Shown here: positions 1-13,000 of the stretch, piece by piece | How positions within the stretch are numbered: position 1 is the stretch's first letter | Layout of the letters: every line of letters starts with the position of its first letter | Assembly (NCBI GenBank): GCA_030549495.1 | Contig: JAUIRK010000919.1 | Location: forward strand, 617,001 to 681,000 | Reading direction: 5' to 3' | DNA: 64,000 nucleotides | Source of the DNA: Nectonema munidae | Taxonomy: Eukaryota > Nematomorpha > Nectonematoida > Nectonematidae | Notes under the pieces: model-generated | Database searches by the model: none | Told to the model about the DNA's origin: nothing | The model's input: only the letters and a program-made list of their open reading frames with translations | Translations under genes and position numbers: made by a program

Positions 1-1307
1 CACCTTTGCCTCTTTGGCCGCTTCAAGTATGGCTACGTTTATATAATATCCTTTAACGTATTATAAAATCACAGTCAATAGCGTTTGACAAAATTTCAAA
101 GACTTTCACAACTTTTCTGCATAATAATTATCATTATATCTAAACAAGTCAATCAGGTATTTACTTGTACTAGTAACTGATAACATTCACTTTTTTGTAT
201 GAAAAATGGCAAGCACAAGCCCGTATTTTATATGACATATTTTGGTAAATCAGTAATCGTAATTAAAATTATTATATTTAGTTATAGCTCTTTATTTAGT
301 TAGTTATATATTTATAATTTAAATTGAATCCATCTCATATTTCAGAATATTTCATCATTCTTTTATTTCGTGACTTTATTATTTCTTGAAAGATTTAGAA
401 GAACTGAACTTTTTTTTAAAGATTCGGTTTTGAATGAATTTATTTAAAAGAAAGCAAAATGTTCAACGAATACTGACGGACATCAAAATTTTGATACAGG
501 ATCTAGAAAAATACCAGCAAAACTTTTTACTCGTTTATTAGTGAAAGTTAACTTATTCAGATGAGTTGAAATCAGGGGTTGATGTCACGAATAATGCTGA
601 TAAAAGTTTATTTAATTCAAAACCTGATATTGAGTGATTACAAGGAACAAATGAATTATTATTCATGTACTTGATAAAGATCATAAAGTGTTAAAGAAAA
701 TAAGTTGCAAAATAATCTGGAGAGTGTAAAATTTATGTGTAAATTTTATGAACGAAGGTAATAAAGACAGTAGACGTTGAACAATTTCTATAAAGAATCA
801 TCTTCTCATTGAAACTACTTAGAAGTTTTCAGATTATTTTAGGAATGAAAAATTTGGAGAAAAGTTAATTGCTAAAAGAAGATATTTTAAAGTTTCGTTC
901 GACCCATATAAGGCCACATGAACAATTTTTTAAGTTAAAGATATATTAATTTTTTAAAAAAGTTCGGAATGAAAATGATATATTCGTAAAAGAAAATGTA
1001 AAAAAGTATAAAAAACTCAAAAATTTTTCTATACTACTTAAATTTCTAGGTCACATAGGTATTTGAAGTTTATACAAATCCAAGTTTTTTTAAACGAAAA
1101 AGTTTATAGATAATGTTTAATATTTTTTTACTGAAATATCAGTTTTAATAAGTATAGCTTTCAGAAAAAATATGGTTTAACTTAAAAATACGTATTTAAA
1201 CAAAAAAGATCCTAAAATTTGAATATCAACACATGTTATATGATGATGTTCCTCTAGAGAGGAACTTTGACCAAAAGTAGTATACTAAATATTGATCAAA
1301 ATTTATG
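1..1307. other. AT-rich flank, nothing recognised
   Basis: No open frame of note and no repeat match to the rest of the window. Short spaced open stretches around 460-1000 on the plus strand could be decayed transposon coding sequence, but no motif is recognisable. Confidence 0.4.
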
Positions 1308-2700
1308 CTAAAAAAGTGACCAGAAACTATGATAAAACAAAAAACAATTTGGATGGAGTCTTACTTTACATTCTGCACACTGTTTTACTGTGCTGGTTTT
1401 GCAAAAACAACACCTACCTTGGGATTCGGTTGGTATAGGATGATGGAGTCGACTTTTGAGATTAAAAATTCAAACGGCTTTTTTCCAAACTGCTTCCGGC
1501 AAGAAGTCCTTTCACAATTTCCCTAGTGAATGGTAAAAATTCTAACTTTGGTTCAGATTTCTGCTCTAGATGCAACTTCCAAGAAGCAACATTTAAAATA
1601 CTGAGACGATTTATGAAAAGTGTCCAATACCACTTTTTGCCAGCAATGTTTGGTTGATATATATGACACATACGATCTAACAAATCTACTCCGCCCATTC
1701 CTTCATTACAAAGTGCAAAACAGGAAGGTTGAGGTATGTTTATATACTTCTTGGCGGATTTGCTATATCTTTTAGCCTGCCTAAGAGGATAACCACTTGC
1801 TCTCGTTGAGTTTGAAGCAATATGGACAATTTTATTGCTTTGCCATCTAACTATAGTAGATATATAGTATCTAACTATAATAGCTATTAGAACCTTTCCA
1901 TCTGATTTGAAATCAAAAGAACCTCTGTCTATTTTTGAAGGAGTTTTTGAAAATGAACACTTTTTCATTTGCCCGTGGCATTGAAGCGATAAGTCACGAC
2001 TATCAATCACGCTTACTCCACGACTTGGAGTAAGTTTAGTACAACGCGAGTACCCAGAGAGCCAGTATCCATACTATCTGAATCTTTTCCACAATGTTTG
2101 AATTTGAATGGATAACCTTTAGAAGATGCCAAAACCCAATTTTTATACCCAAATCTTATTGGCTTATTTCGAATAAATTGTTTCGATGAATGACACCCAA
2201 AATACGGGACCATTTGCTCATCAACAGACAAATCACGACTAAATATGTAAAATTGTTGTAAAGATTCATTGACGAGATCTTGAAGAGGTAGAATTTTTGC
2301 TAATTTATTGCCCTCTTGCAAAGTATCGTTATCACAGAAGTGTAGAAATGTTTTAATTTCTTTCAAACGCTTTCTAGACATTTGTCTACTAACCAAGGGA
2401 CAAGCAACGTCATCATCTTTACTCCAATATAAATCTTGGCGTGAGTGACCGTTATAGCCGGATAAAATGAGAATCCCTACAAACTTTTCTAACTCGTTTT
2501 CATTTATAGCAAGATAAGCGTTTTTTTAACCTGCATACCGATTTGATTCTTTGACAATGAATTCTTTAATTTTTTCACTAAAGAAAAGTTCGAAAATTTC
2601 ATATGATTCGATATTCATTAGATCTGCCCTTGTTTCTTCAGGAGATGAAAAATCAACGATGTCAAGAGGAATTAACTTGCTAGATTTTACTACTGAAAAA
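1308..2700 (-). mobile_element. piggyBac transposase relic 1
   Basis: Minus-strand coding relic in several pieces. Order: SGYNGHSRQDLYWS (about 2400-2480), SVDEQMVPYFGCHSSKQFIR and KPIRFGYKNWVLASSKGYPF (2100-2260; SVDEQM carries the first catalytic Asp of piggyBac transposases), then MGGVDLLDRM (about 1700, third Asp), and a C-terminal cysteine-rich finger GRCCFCKTSTVKQCAEC with NCFLFYH (1330-1430). The second Asp region reads WQSNKIV where DNK is usual, and the stretch between the first and second Asp is shortened by a deletion near 2013, with a stop around 2525. TTAA-flanked ends were not identified. Inactive. Confidence 0.88.
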
Positions 2701-3462
2701 TAAGGTTCTTATGCTAAACCAAGATTTTGATGACTCTGATTTTGGTCTTAAAATTAACATTTTTTGAAACTTATTTTTAGCTAAAATAATAAACTTTGAA
2801 TGAATAATACTGCTTACTATTAATTTTAGTGCAAAATCAAAATACAAAGTTTTCTCACTGAGGTTAAAAAAGTGTTACTATTTGGCAAAAGAAAGTGTTT
2901 CAAAAATGTTTTCGTACGGTTAACAAGATGCCCAGTTGGAGAATCCCTGATCTAAAGAATCCACTGTTTATAAATTAACGCATTGGTATGATTCTAATCT
3001 AGATTTATTTCTAAATTTTACTAGTGTAGAAAATTTTTATCCACATTTATCTCTTATAAATTAGTATTATTTAAAATTTATTGAATAGTACTTTATCTTT
3101 TTGTATTGGTTAACTCTACTGGTAATTCAATTTTCACAATTATTTTCTAGGCATGTCATACCAGCATCGACTTATCATATACCTCAAATGAATGTCGACA
3201 TCAGGGATCATTCTTTGGTTTTTAAACCAAGATCTTCCTTTCTTCATACAATGCTTGGTTTTCTTGTTTTCTGTGTTTTAATCTTGGCGTTTTTCAAATA
3301 ATTACTTGTACTTTTTAACGCTTCAAATATGGATATAGTTTAATGATTCAAAAAAATTTCTACTTTCTTCGTTAATAAAACCATATGTTGATTTTATTAC
3401 GTATTAATAAGTCTAAATCAATACTAAATTTAATGTTTAAACAATAATGGATTCAAGAAACT
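2701..3462. other. AT-rich spacer, one unexplained short ORF
   Basis: Contains a 66-codon plus-strand frame (3101-3301) ending in a hydrophobic stretch. No family is recognised and it is probably chance. Confidence 0.3.
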
Positions 3463-3978
3463 TTAACTGGAGATCTAGGATCTAAGCTTTACTTAGGCAA
3501 ACTAAATATGTCTAAAGTTTGATCTCTTTTTTTTAAGTAAAATCTTAAAAAAATAACTAATTTTATTATGATGAAAATTTAAGAATACAAGAATATTGAT
3601 ATAGATTACATGAAATTACTCACGGTTTATTAAAGCGTTCCAAGTATATAAATTTGTCTAAATTCATGAAAAAGAAGCTCATTTTGTGAAGGATATTTTC
3701 TCAAATCAACACTACATGTTCTGCCAAAACAAGACATAACGAAAAATAAGACATCGTGTGTTACTTAGAAACCAAAAAGGACTACTGACAGATTTACAAG
3801 ACTGAACAAAGCATAATAGATTGAAAAATATAAGGAATCAACCAATATTTTTAGTAAATGTCCTAATTTTCTTATTTTTCAATATATTTCATTAATCTTG
3901 GGGTTTCTTTAAAAAGTCAGGTTTATTTTTAATCTAATCTTGAGTTTTTCTAAAATTCATAATGGCACAACTGGTCGA
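3463..3978 (+). repeat. Long dispersed repeat, copy 1 (inverted partner at 54.5 kb)
   Basis: Reverse-complement near-identical over most of its length to 54472-54930. Shared landmarks: the caacactacatgttctgcc stretch near 3709 and the gagtttttctaaaattcat end near 3950. Copy 2 lacks about 70 bases that this copy has near 3480-3535. No coding potential. Confidence 0.85.
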
Positions 3979-4094
3979 CACAGCGTTCTTATTATTAAAT
4001 GTTTTTTCTTTCAAAAAATGAATTCTCATTTTATGTATGCAATAAGTAGAACTTAATCTTTAACTGTTTAGTTAAAAGATGCGTTCCATTATAT

Positions 4095-5622
4095 CAGGGG
4101 TTCCCAACCCTGGGGTCGCGACCTCACTTGGGGCCGGCAAGTAATTTTCTTGGGTTCGCAAAGACATTATAAATGATAATGATTTATAAGGGATTTGGCT
4201 GATATCAATGGATTAAGAAGATTCAGTAGGCTTTTCCCCAACCTTGCCACATTCCGACCTAAAGCGGTATATAAAGGTCAACATTTGTGTCAGTTAAGAG
4301 TTTTCATCTGGCATCTCTGCGTGTCATTGTGCTACCAGTCTGTTTGAGCCAACACTGAATTTGTATTTGGAAAGTTGTAAGTATGGAGCGTTGTAATATT
4401 TGAAAATTTGATTTATCTCTTGTGCTTTAATAGTTGGTATTTCAAGGACTAATTTTGTTTTGGTTTTGTACTTGGGTGCATAGTTTTTTCTTTTTGTGTG
4501 TGTGTCTCGGTGTGTAGTAGAAGGTTGTCTACTGTTGGAATTTTCTATTAACTACGTTCAAGAAAATGATATTCTGTGAATGTTAATGATAATTTCACTG
4601 CAAATTACCAACTTTAGTATCAAATCATATATGCCGAAGGTATTGATGTTCACAAACCCACCGTAAGCTGCAGAAAGACATGCGAATATATGTAAGAAAT
4701 AACAAATGAGTTGTTGTTGAATAATTAAAATTCAGAAATTAAATCATTTCGAAAATGGACTAAGTGGGAAAATGTTGGTGGCATATGTACTGATGGTACA
4801 CCGTCTATGTTAGGCTGTATATCTGGGTTTCAATAGATGGTAAAGAATGTTTCTCCACAAGTTGTTCGAGTTCATTGCATTATACATTGTCAAGTATTTG
4901 CTTCAAAAACATTGACAACAGATTTTAAAACTGTTATACAATCAGTAGTTAAAATAGTTAACTTTAAGAAGTCAAATGTATTGAACAATCGCTTGTTGGC
5001 TAAACTGTACCAAGAAATGGATTCTAAGCATGAAGTTCTTCTATTGCACACTGAGGTAAGGTGGTATTGAAGAATTTTTTGCGTTGAATGCTGAGGTGAG
5101 AGAATTCCTATCTCAGCAAGGAAGAACAAAACTTTCAAATTTGGTAAAAACCGCATACTTAATAGATTTCTTCACAATTCTGTATTCCCTTAATCTTTCA
5201 CTTCAGGGAGAGAATTCCAACACTTGATTTTGCAGAAAAACGAAATACCTTCCAAATGAAGTTGGATCTTTGGCTGCCAAGGATAGAAAAGAGAAATTTT
5301 TACATGTTTCCCACATTAAATATATTTGTTCAAGAAAATCACTGATGTTATATTCAACAACAGTTTTCAAAGTTTGCTGATCCTACACTTGGAGACTTTA
5401 AAAAAGAGTTTAGCCGATATTTTCCAGAAAAGCCTCAGTTATCCCATAGCTTACTTAGAAAACCATTTGCTACAAAAATTTAAGATGTTCCTGAAAGATA
5501 TCAAGAGGAATTCATTGATAAATGATATATTTTAAGCTAATTATATTGTATATAAATGTATATTTTCGTTCTTGCTATAATAAAACAAGGGGTCGCCACT
5601 GGAAAAAGGTTGGGAACCACTG
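4095..5622 (+). mobile_element. hAT element (ZBED5-like), short, with perfect target duplication
   Basis: Starts CAGGGGTTCCCAACC and ends GGTTGGGAACCACTG (imperfect terminal inverted repeats), bounded by identical 8-bp duplications CATTATAT at 4087-4094 and 5623-5630. Internal relic coding on the plus strand: CTDGTPSMLG near 4790, then VRVHCIIHCQVFASKTLTTD and LLAKLYQEMDSKHEVLLLHT (4867-5060), matching the ZBED5/FAM200/SCAND3 class of hAT-derived transposases. The N-terminal BED finger is absent and the frame is interrupted. About 1.5 kb, internally deleted. Confidence 0.9.
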
Positions 5623-5630
5623 CATTATAT

Positions 5631-6681
5631 CCTCTGTGTATAAAAAGTTAGTTCTTCCAAAGCAGGCACTTTGTGCTGATTTATTTTTACTCCTTATTTC
5701 CTATGTAATATTATTGACAAGTAAAATTTATTATTTGATTTCTTACTAAAATTATAACAGATATACGCAGTGTTTATTTTTAAGAATGTGTGTATAGTGT
5801 GAAGATATTGATTGAGATCCTTGAAATATAAATAATTGTTATCCAATAATTAACATTTATTTTATGATTAAATCTACATATTTTATATATCCATTCTTTG
5901 GCTTTGCAAAAGTGGTCACAATTTTTCTAAAAATAAAACATCTTTGATCATTTCGTCAAGAAAAAAGAATAGAAACGAGAAATTGTGTTTTTCGTGTTTT
6001 TTAAAAAAATTTGTCCTCATCACTTTTTTAATTTTTATTCCTTTATCTATCAAAATTTGCGGGTCTAGGATAAGACCCAGGGTAACACCAAAAGCTAAAA
6101 TGAGTTTAAAACGCTATAAAATCTGAATTCATAAATTTCAATAAAAATGTGTTGGAATGATTCCATTGATGTATTCTTTTAACTTTCTATTCCACACCTA
6201 ATATTTAATCTGTAGCAACACAACACATTTAATTTAGGGTCATGTTTATGTTTTTGCTGTAAAAGTGTTAATATTTTCTTAATGTAATTTTGTAGTTGTT
6301 ACACATTTGATGCTAAAAATATTTTTTGACGCCTCTCGATTATAGAAACCCTTTTTGAAAAACATCTCTCGAAATATTCAAAAAGTTAAAAATTCACAGG
6401 TTAGTAATCTTTGAAACACCTTTAAACAATTTTATCAAGTTTTCATTTAAAATATTAATTTCTATAGCACGTCAAATATTCTGTGTGCCCTCTTGAGCGC
6501 ATTTCGCACCTTTCCCGACGCATTGTAGTTGCTTGATTTTACATTATTTTATTCTCGGAATGCCCTTCCCTAAGATTGTGATTATTTGTGATTTGTGATT
6601 GTGAAATATGAAGAATTTCTCACATTCTGAGATTCTAGTCTTTCCAAAATTTCATTTCGATTTGAACCTGAAACCAGATTT
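5631..6681. other. AT-rich 3' flank of the IDE-like gene
   Basis: No gene or transposon family recognised. A 60-codon plus-strand frame at 5944-6126 has no recognisable motif. Confidence 0.35.
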
Positions 6682-6687
6682 TTTATT
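6682..6687 (-). promoter_or_regulatory. Candidate polyadenylation signal of the IDE-like gene
   Basis: AATAAA on the minus strand about 235 bases after the proposed stop. Such hexamers are common by chance in DNA this AT-rich, so support is weak. Confidence 0.25.
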
Positions 6688-6922
6688 CCAATGAAGCGAA
6701 TTTTGAGGAGCCTTTGCGTTTGAGATGTTGTGGAAATGAATTTCTTAAAAAATAAACATTACATTAATTAATCATAATCTTAATGATAATCTGAATCAGT
6801 TTTTCCTAAATATTTGCGTCGCTATATTTAGTTAATTTCCAAAAAAGTTTGAAAAGTTACTTTGTCGATATAAAGTTATAAAGAGAAAAGAAACTAACTT
6901 AACACACTTTTCACTATTCTTA

Positions 6923-7056
6923 TCATACAAATGTTAAGCCTTTGAAAATAGAGTGATAGGCCGTTAAAGAGAAATCCTTGAAGACGCTTGACTTGGAAAT
7001 AGAGATCATCCCTCCCTTCTGCGGACCCTTCTCCGTCATCCTGGTGTAAACCTTTT
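6923..7056 (-). CDS. IDE: IDE-like terminal exon candidate with stop
   Basis: Reads KVYTRMTEKGPQKGGMISIS, then KSSVFKDFSLTAYHSIFKGL, then TFV and a stop. It resembles the [29 protein letters not shown] tail of IDE mainly in the FK..L.. pattern. Acceptor tttaaaag in phase 1; an alternative acceptor at 7051 is phase 0 and would skip the exon at 8021. No peroxisomal tripeptide. Confidence 0.55.
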
Positions 7057-10000
7057 CTTTTAAAGTATACAAAAAATCAAAATCTCTCTTTCGTTTTGGT
7101 ATAAGGAAAATATGTGCATTGAAATCTTAAACAAGCACATTCCTTATAATCAAAATGTGAAAACTGAAAGTATTAGGTCTTCTTTGCTGACATTGTGAAT
7201 CAAGAGTTTCAATAAGAACAAGAGACAAAGTATTTAAATAATTGTAATATAATTGCAGCGCCAATTTTCTCTTTCATTTCAATTCTTGCATTTCTTAATG
7301 CACTACTTCTGCATGCCTTTATATATAAACTAATTTGGACGTCATTTGCAATACATTGGTATTTGTATATATATTAAACTAAACATTTGTTAGGACGTAC
7401 TTCATTCAGCAATAAAATCTTCTAATAGAAGTTTTTATATATAAATATTTAAAACTTCACTATAAATCTGTTTTAGCTTTATTATTTGTACAATAATTTT
7501 TTAAGGCATTAAATATGCGATTTTACATTTTTAAAATGGATAAATCTATCAACTTTTAATTGATAAAAATGTCACTATTTTTGTATACCATTCTTACTTT
7601 AAGTTCGTCCTGTTCATCCTTTTCATATTTAGGTTCGTCCTTTTCCAATTTAAGTTAGCCCGTTTCCAATTTAAGTTCTTTGTTTTTCCAAATGAAGTTT
7701 CTTTTTTCAAAAAAAGTTTGTTTTTTTGCAAATAGTATTTTTTAGTTAAACTCTGTTTTCAGTTTGATTATAAAGTTTTTTTCAAATTATAGCAAATTTT
7801 GATCTAAAATAAAGTTTAGAAATGATATATTTATTCAAATTAATTCTACTTCAATAAAAATTAGCTAATTAAAGTGTTCATTTGTTTTAATTTGAAATAT
7901 TCTGGTTCAAATCTTTAAAAAAAGAAATTATATAAAATAGAAGCTTGGAATTAAAAAGAAACAACGAATTGAAATCTAAAAACTTGCACAGATTTGAGCA
8001 AAAAATGAAATTTTGTTCACGCATAGTGTATTCGTATAGGTGCGCAAAAACGAAGCTGTGCTCCTCATATCGTAAAAATTTATTATATTTATGAGCTTTT
8101 TGAAATAAAAAGGCATTTTATTTTTTGTTTTTGTAAAACTTTACGTCCTATGCCTTCAAAAGTCTCTTTAGAAAAAAAGTGCACAGTTGATTAAATTAGT
8201 AAAAAATCAAAACTTAACTATAAATAAGCTGCAAAGCTACTAAAACTTTAAACAATTATTCAAAAATCTTAAGATAAAGATGAAGGTTTGAAGTCAACAA
8301 AAAAATATGAAGGACACAAAAAAGATATTCTTACAGCTTAAAAACTTGTGTATTTAGAATATTTGGTTGAATCTAATACTTTATAACCTTTGAAAGAAAC
8401 GAAAATAAATTGAGGAAAAAGTTTCATTAAAATTTCAACGAGTCTATTGACAATTATCTTGTGAACAAAGTAAAGGTTGCGCCTAAAAAGGCTGCCAAAA
8501 AAAGATGACGTTATATTTGAAAAGAAAAGATTAAGCTATTGAGTTTCAAAAATACTCTTCTATCTTTTTATTGATGAATGCGGCTTCAACCCACATATGA
8601 TTCGTTCACAAGCGCCTTCCAAAAAAGGTAAACGACCAAATGTAGTTGTTCCACGTATTCATGGAAGAAACGTGATATTAGTTCTGGCAATGAACTGCTT
8701 TACAATTGTGAGTCGTTTTAATTCTCAAAACGGTTTAAAATGTTTCAAAATGTCTCTCCCCATATTCGTTTATGCTGAAGCAATGTGGAAATGTGTTTTC
8801 AAAGATCAAAGCCAAAGTAAAAAGTTCCAATGTCTCAAAATAATCTTCTTATTCCTGATTTACTTGTGGGTGGTATGCATTCAATGTCAGCTTTGCATTG
8901 CTCTAACCCTTATCGTTTTTTGCTCAACCACGTAAATAATGCTTACTTGGTCATTCTTATAATCATGATAAATGCCAAATCTCATAATGAAAATTATGCC
9001 GTAAATATTTTCTTAAACGCTAATAGGAAAAATGTTTGCAACTACTTTTTCATTAAAAAAAATCCTTTTTTCAATGTTCAAATCAATCTAAATTACAAAA
9101 ACATTAACTTAGAAGATGTAAACTACTAAAAAATGAAAAATTAATTAAAAAAACACTAACTTTAATAATAAAAGTGAGTTGCTTAAAGTGGAAAACGAAG
9201 AACTTAACGTAAAAATGGTATATACAATATACATACTTTGGAGGTACCCTGTGATGAAAACTTTTTTAGGGGACCCCATTTTCCAAGAAATAAAAAAGGG
9301 AATCAGAGTGCACTCATGAGAAGGAAAGCTCTGTTGTGAATCATAATTAACATCCTGATAAAATATGGAAGATCATACATTATAGAAGTCCATCAAGTCC
9401 TCTTTCTTCATTTCTTTTGTCGCGTCTAATATTTTCTTTTCTAAATATAAAAAGTTGATCTAAATAACCCACATTTCTAATATGTGGAAAATCACACAAA
9501 GATTCAAGCTCGAAACATCGCAACTAGGATAAATGAATTTGCATGAAGTGCTAATAACACTAACTATACTTCGAAGCTACAAACCACGCGCTATTTAAAG
9601 TGACAATAAAGGAAAGCACTCAAGTGCTATAAATATGTCCTACATATAAGTTTATTCCAATAAGAAAATTAAATGTCTTTGCAAATGCCTTTCCCACATC
9701 TTTTGGAATCATAGACATGTTTCTAGATTCATTACAAATCATTTAAACAATATGTATTAATCTATGTATCATATTTTTCAAAATGTCATCTCAAAAACGC
9801 GAAAATCACTATTTAAAGATAAATGAGGTTGTGTTAAGAAAAATAGTATAAATGGCCAAGTCTTGAAGATACCAGAATAACAAAGAAATAGTACGCAAAT
9901 AAAATAACTAGCATGTCAATCAAGAGTATGGCAGAGTAATTGATTTACTTCTGCCAAAACATATAACTTCTTTTTGAAACGTCTTTTCCAATTCCGCTAT

Positions 10001-13000
10001 TTCATTATCAAAAGTATTGGCTTTTTCTGAAAGTTCTCTAATCATATTTTCTTTTAGATATTCAAAAGCTTCATATGTTAGGTTGGATATCTTCGACTAA
10101 AATATAAAAGAGTTATTTGGTAGATCTCTAATCCAAATCTTTTGAGTTTTGGTTGTTAGCAATATTTTTAATGAAAAGTTAGAAAATAAATAAAACTATA
10201 ATAATACACTTTCACGTTCAAATAGACACTAAACAAATTTAAATTGTCACCAAGCTAGTTTAAATTCGCCCTAAGAAGGGCGTGCGTAATGTTGTTTAGG
10301 TACTGGGTTTCGATAACTCAATGTCTTGGGTTCGATCCCGCATCAAGCCAGCTTTCACATAGTTCGATGCAAGTATTGGAAATGTAAACCATAATAACGG
10401 CGACTAAATTTAGAGCCAAAATTTAAGAATTGCTGCCAAAAATTTGAGATATGGAAAATAAATTTTGAAAAACTAGTATAGAATAAATTTCTAATTTTTT
10501 TTCAGTGAAAAAAGGTTTTATAAGAATATTTTGAATAAAGTAACTCTTGAAATATTTTAGATACGGATAAAAATGTGAATTTTCATAGTTTCACTTTTTG
10601 CTTAGTGGCAATTTGAATTTGCTCAGTGCAAGTTTAAACTTGAGAATTTAAAAATTCTCAACACCACTATCTAGAAAATATTAGCAATTCTACTGTTACA
10701 ATTCTAAATCGGAAAACTTTACACTTATTACAATTTTGGAAATAAAAAGTATAAATTTGACGTTATTTTTCAAAATGTGCCCAAAAATTTGATTAAAATA
10801 CATCGCTTTCAGCCTAAATTAATCCTGTTTGTATCCCTGTTTTTCATTCTACTTTCGAATTTTTGTTGTTGAAATCAAGGATTGCGTTGAAGCAATGATT
10901 TAAATTGTTGCATAAAATGATAAAATCATTTATATGGTAGGAGTCTTATTAGTAAAGGCGGTACTTTATCCTTACTGCAATGTTCCTGGTTTTATTTGTT
11001 GGGTTATTTTCTGAGATGAGCCTGTTTAACTAGACACATATATCCACGATGACGATTTTTATTTTGATTAGCAGTTTCTAAGAATCGCATTTCAAAAGAT
11101 ATGAGAAAAAGGCGTAAGAAAATTAGGATTTAAAGGAAAAAGCACTGCAACTCATCTTTAATGGAATACGCACGATTAAAAAGAGATCCAAAGTAATAGA
11201 TTCCATTTGATTGATTAAAAGTTATAGTTATTTCACAAACTATTTTAATCAATTTTACAAACTTAGATGCTGAAGAAAGTTGACAGATAGCCTAAAGGTA
11301 CAACGCTACACCTCACACCCATATGTGCCTAGTTATGGAAAGTTTTCCTTCGCTTAGATGTGATATAAATGGAGGAAGAATAGAAAAAAGTTTAGTCCTC
11401 CTGTATCCGCGATAATCCCAAACCCTTTAAAACACTTACTTTGATATTGAGAATGAAGGTGTGAATGGCATTTTCCACCTTGGTCAGATTCTTCTCTGTT
11501 TGAACGATAAAGGAAACGTATAGCACATTCTCAACAACTTCTCCTTTCATAAAAGCAATGTATCCTGTTTTCAAATAAAGCATGTTTAACTATTGATATT
11601 CTTCTTAGCCAGCTAGCCATAGGTAATCTAGTGATCAGCTGTCTAAACCTGTGCGAAGATCGCGACATAAACTCACCATCTATTTTATTAGAAGTGTTTT
11701 ATTGCCAATTTGGAAGTTAGTCGTCAAGCATACAATTGCAAACTTTCCAAAAATTTCATTTTCATTCAAAATTTTGATGTTTTTTATTAAACTTGTTTGT
11801 ATATTTTGCTACACCATAACAAACATATGTTATAGGATGCAATCCGTTAAATTTGTGGTCTGACAAACGGTCTGAAAATTAAATGTTAACTAAACAACTA
11901 TCAAAACTAGTGGCTACCAACCTTTCTTTTACCAAGGGCGAAATTGAGCAGAGGATGGCCATTGCACCCATCTAAATCTGCCATATACACACATGGTGTG
12001 TAGACAAAATTTAAGACCCTATCATATAAATAAAGCTATTTTACAAACTATGTAAAGTACAATTAACAGATGAATAATTTTGCCAAATCCTAACAGTTTT
12101 GATATGATATTGCTAACCAAATTTCTTCTGAAGAGTTTAAGATTTCAGGTTGAGAACCATTGATGAAAACGGTCTTTAACTCTACTCAAAAATACAATTG
12201 GGTTATTTAGGTCAAGAAAAACACTTTCATAAGTCATTGTCGTCTTAATTTTAGGCTCCTATCATTATTATTTTAATAAGGGTAAAACATATAATCTTTA
12301 ACTTATATACAAAGAGTGGTTAAAGCCAATCTCAAAAAACCTCAAATTGTTTATAGTAAAAAATTAAATTGAAAAAAGTTGACAGTGATTGACAGTTGAT
12401 TTGAGATAAGAATAAATAACAGCGGTCGCCGTCAGGAGAGTTGGGGCAGTTGACAGAGTAATAATGGTCTGACATATGACAGTACACATCATGGACACAT
12501 AAATTTTGGTATTAAATAGATTTTATTACTTTCTACAACCTTGTAACATTGTAATGTTAATATGTAAAAATATAATTGTCAAGACTGGCAATTAAATCTT
12601 GTATTTTATTTTTATGTAACACGTTAAAGCAGTATTTCATAACATTTTTCTTATCACGCCTCCCCTACATCTCTAAATTTGCCTACAACATATGTTGCAA
12701 GATATTGAATAGCGAATAATATTATTATTTCTGTTAAAGCTAAACTTTAAAACATTTTTTATTTGTGTTTTAAATGTAATTTTATGAAAAACAAAAAATT
12801 TAATTACATAAAACTAAATTAATATAAAAAAATAAATCAAAAAATAAATAATTAATATCCTATCATTAGTGCAACTTTTGGCACTATTTTCTGCTACAAC
12901 ATCTTGAATGCGTGATCCAATGCCCGAAAGAGCGCGGCGTAAGTCGTTTTCAATGTTAAGTCTGTTTCTTGATCGTAAATAATGCAGAAAAGGCAGCTTC

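Noticed and set aside
5944-6126. 60-codon plus-strand frame as a small membrane protein
   Set aside because: A single hydrophobic stretch in AT-rich DNA with no homologue recognised and no promoter or splice context.
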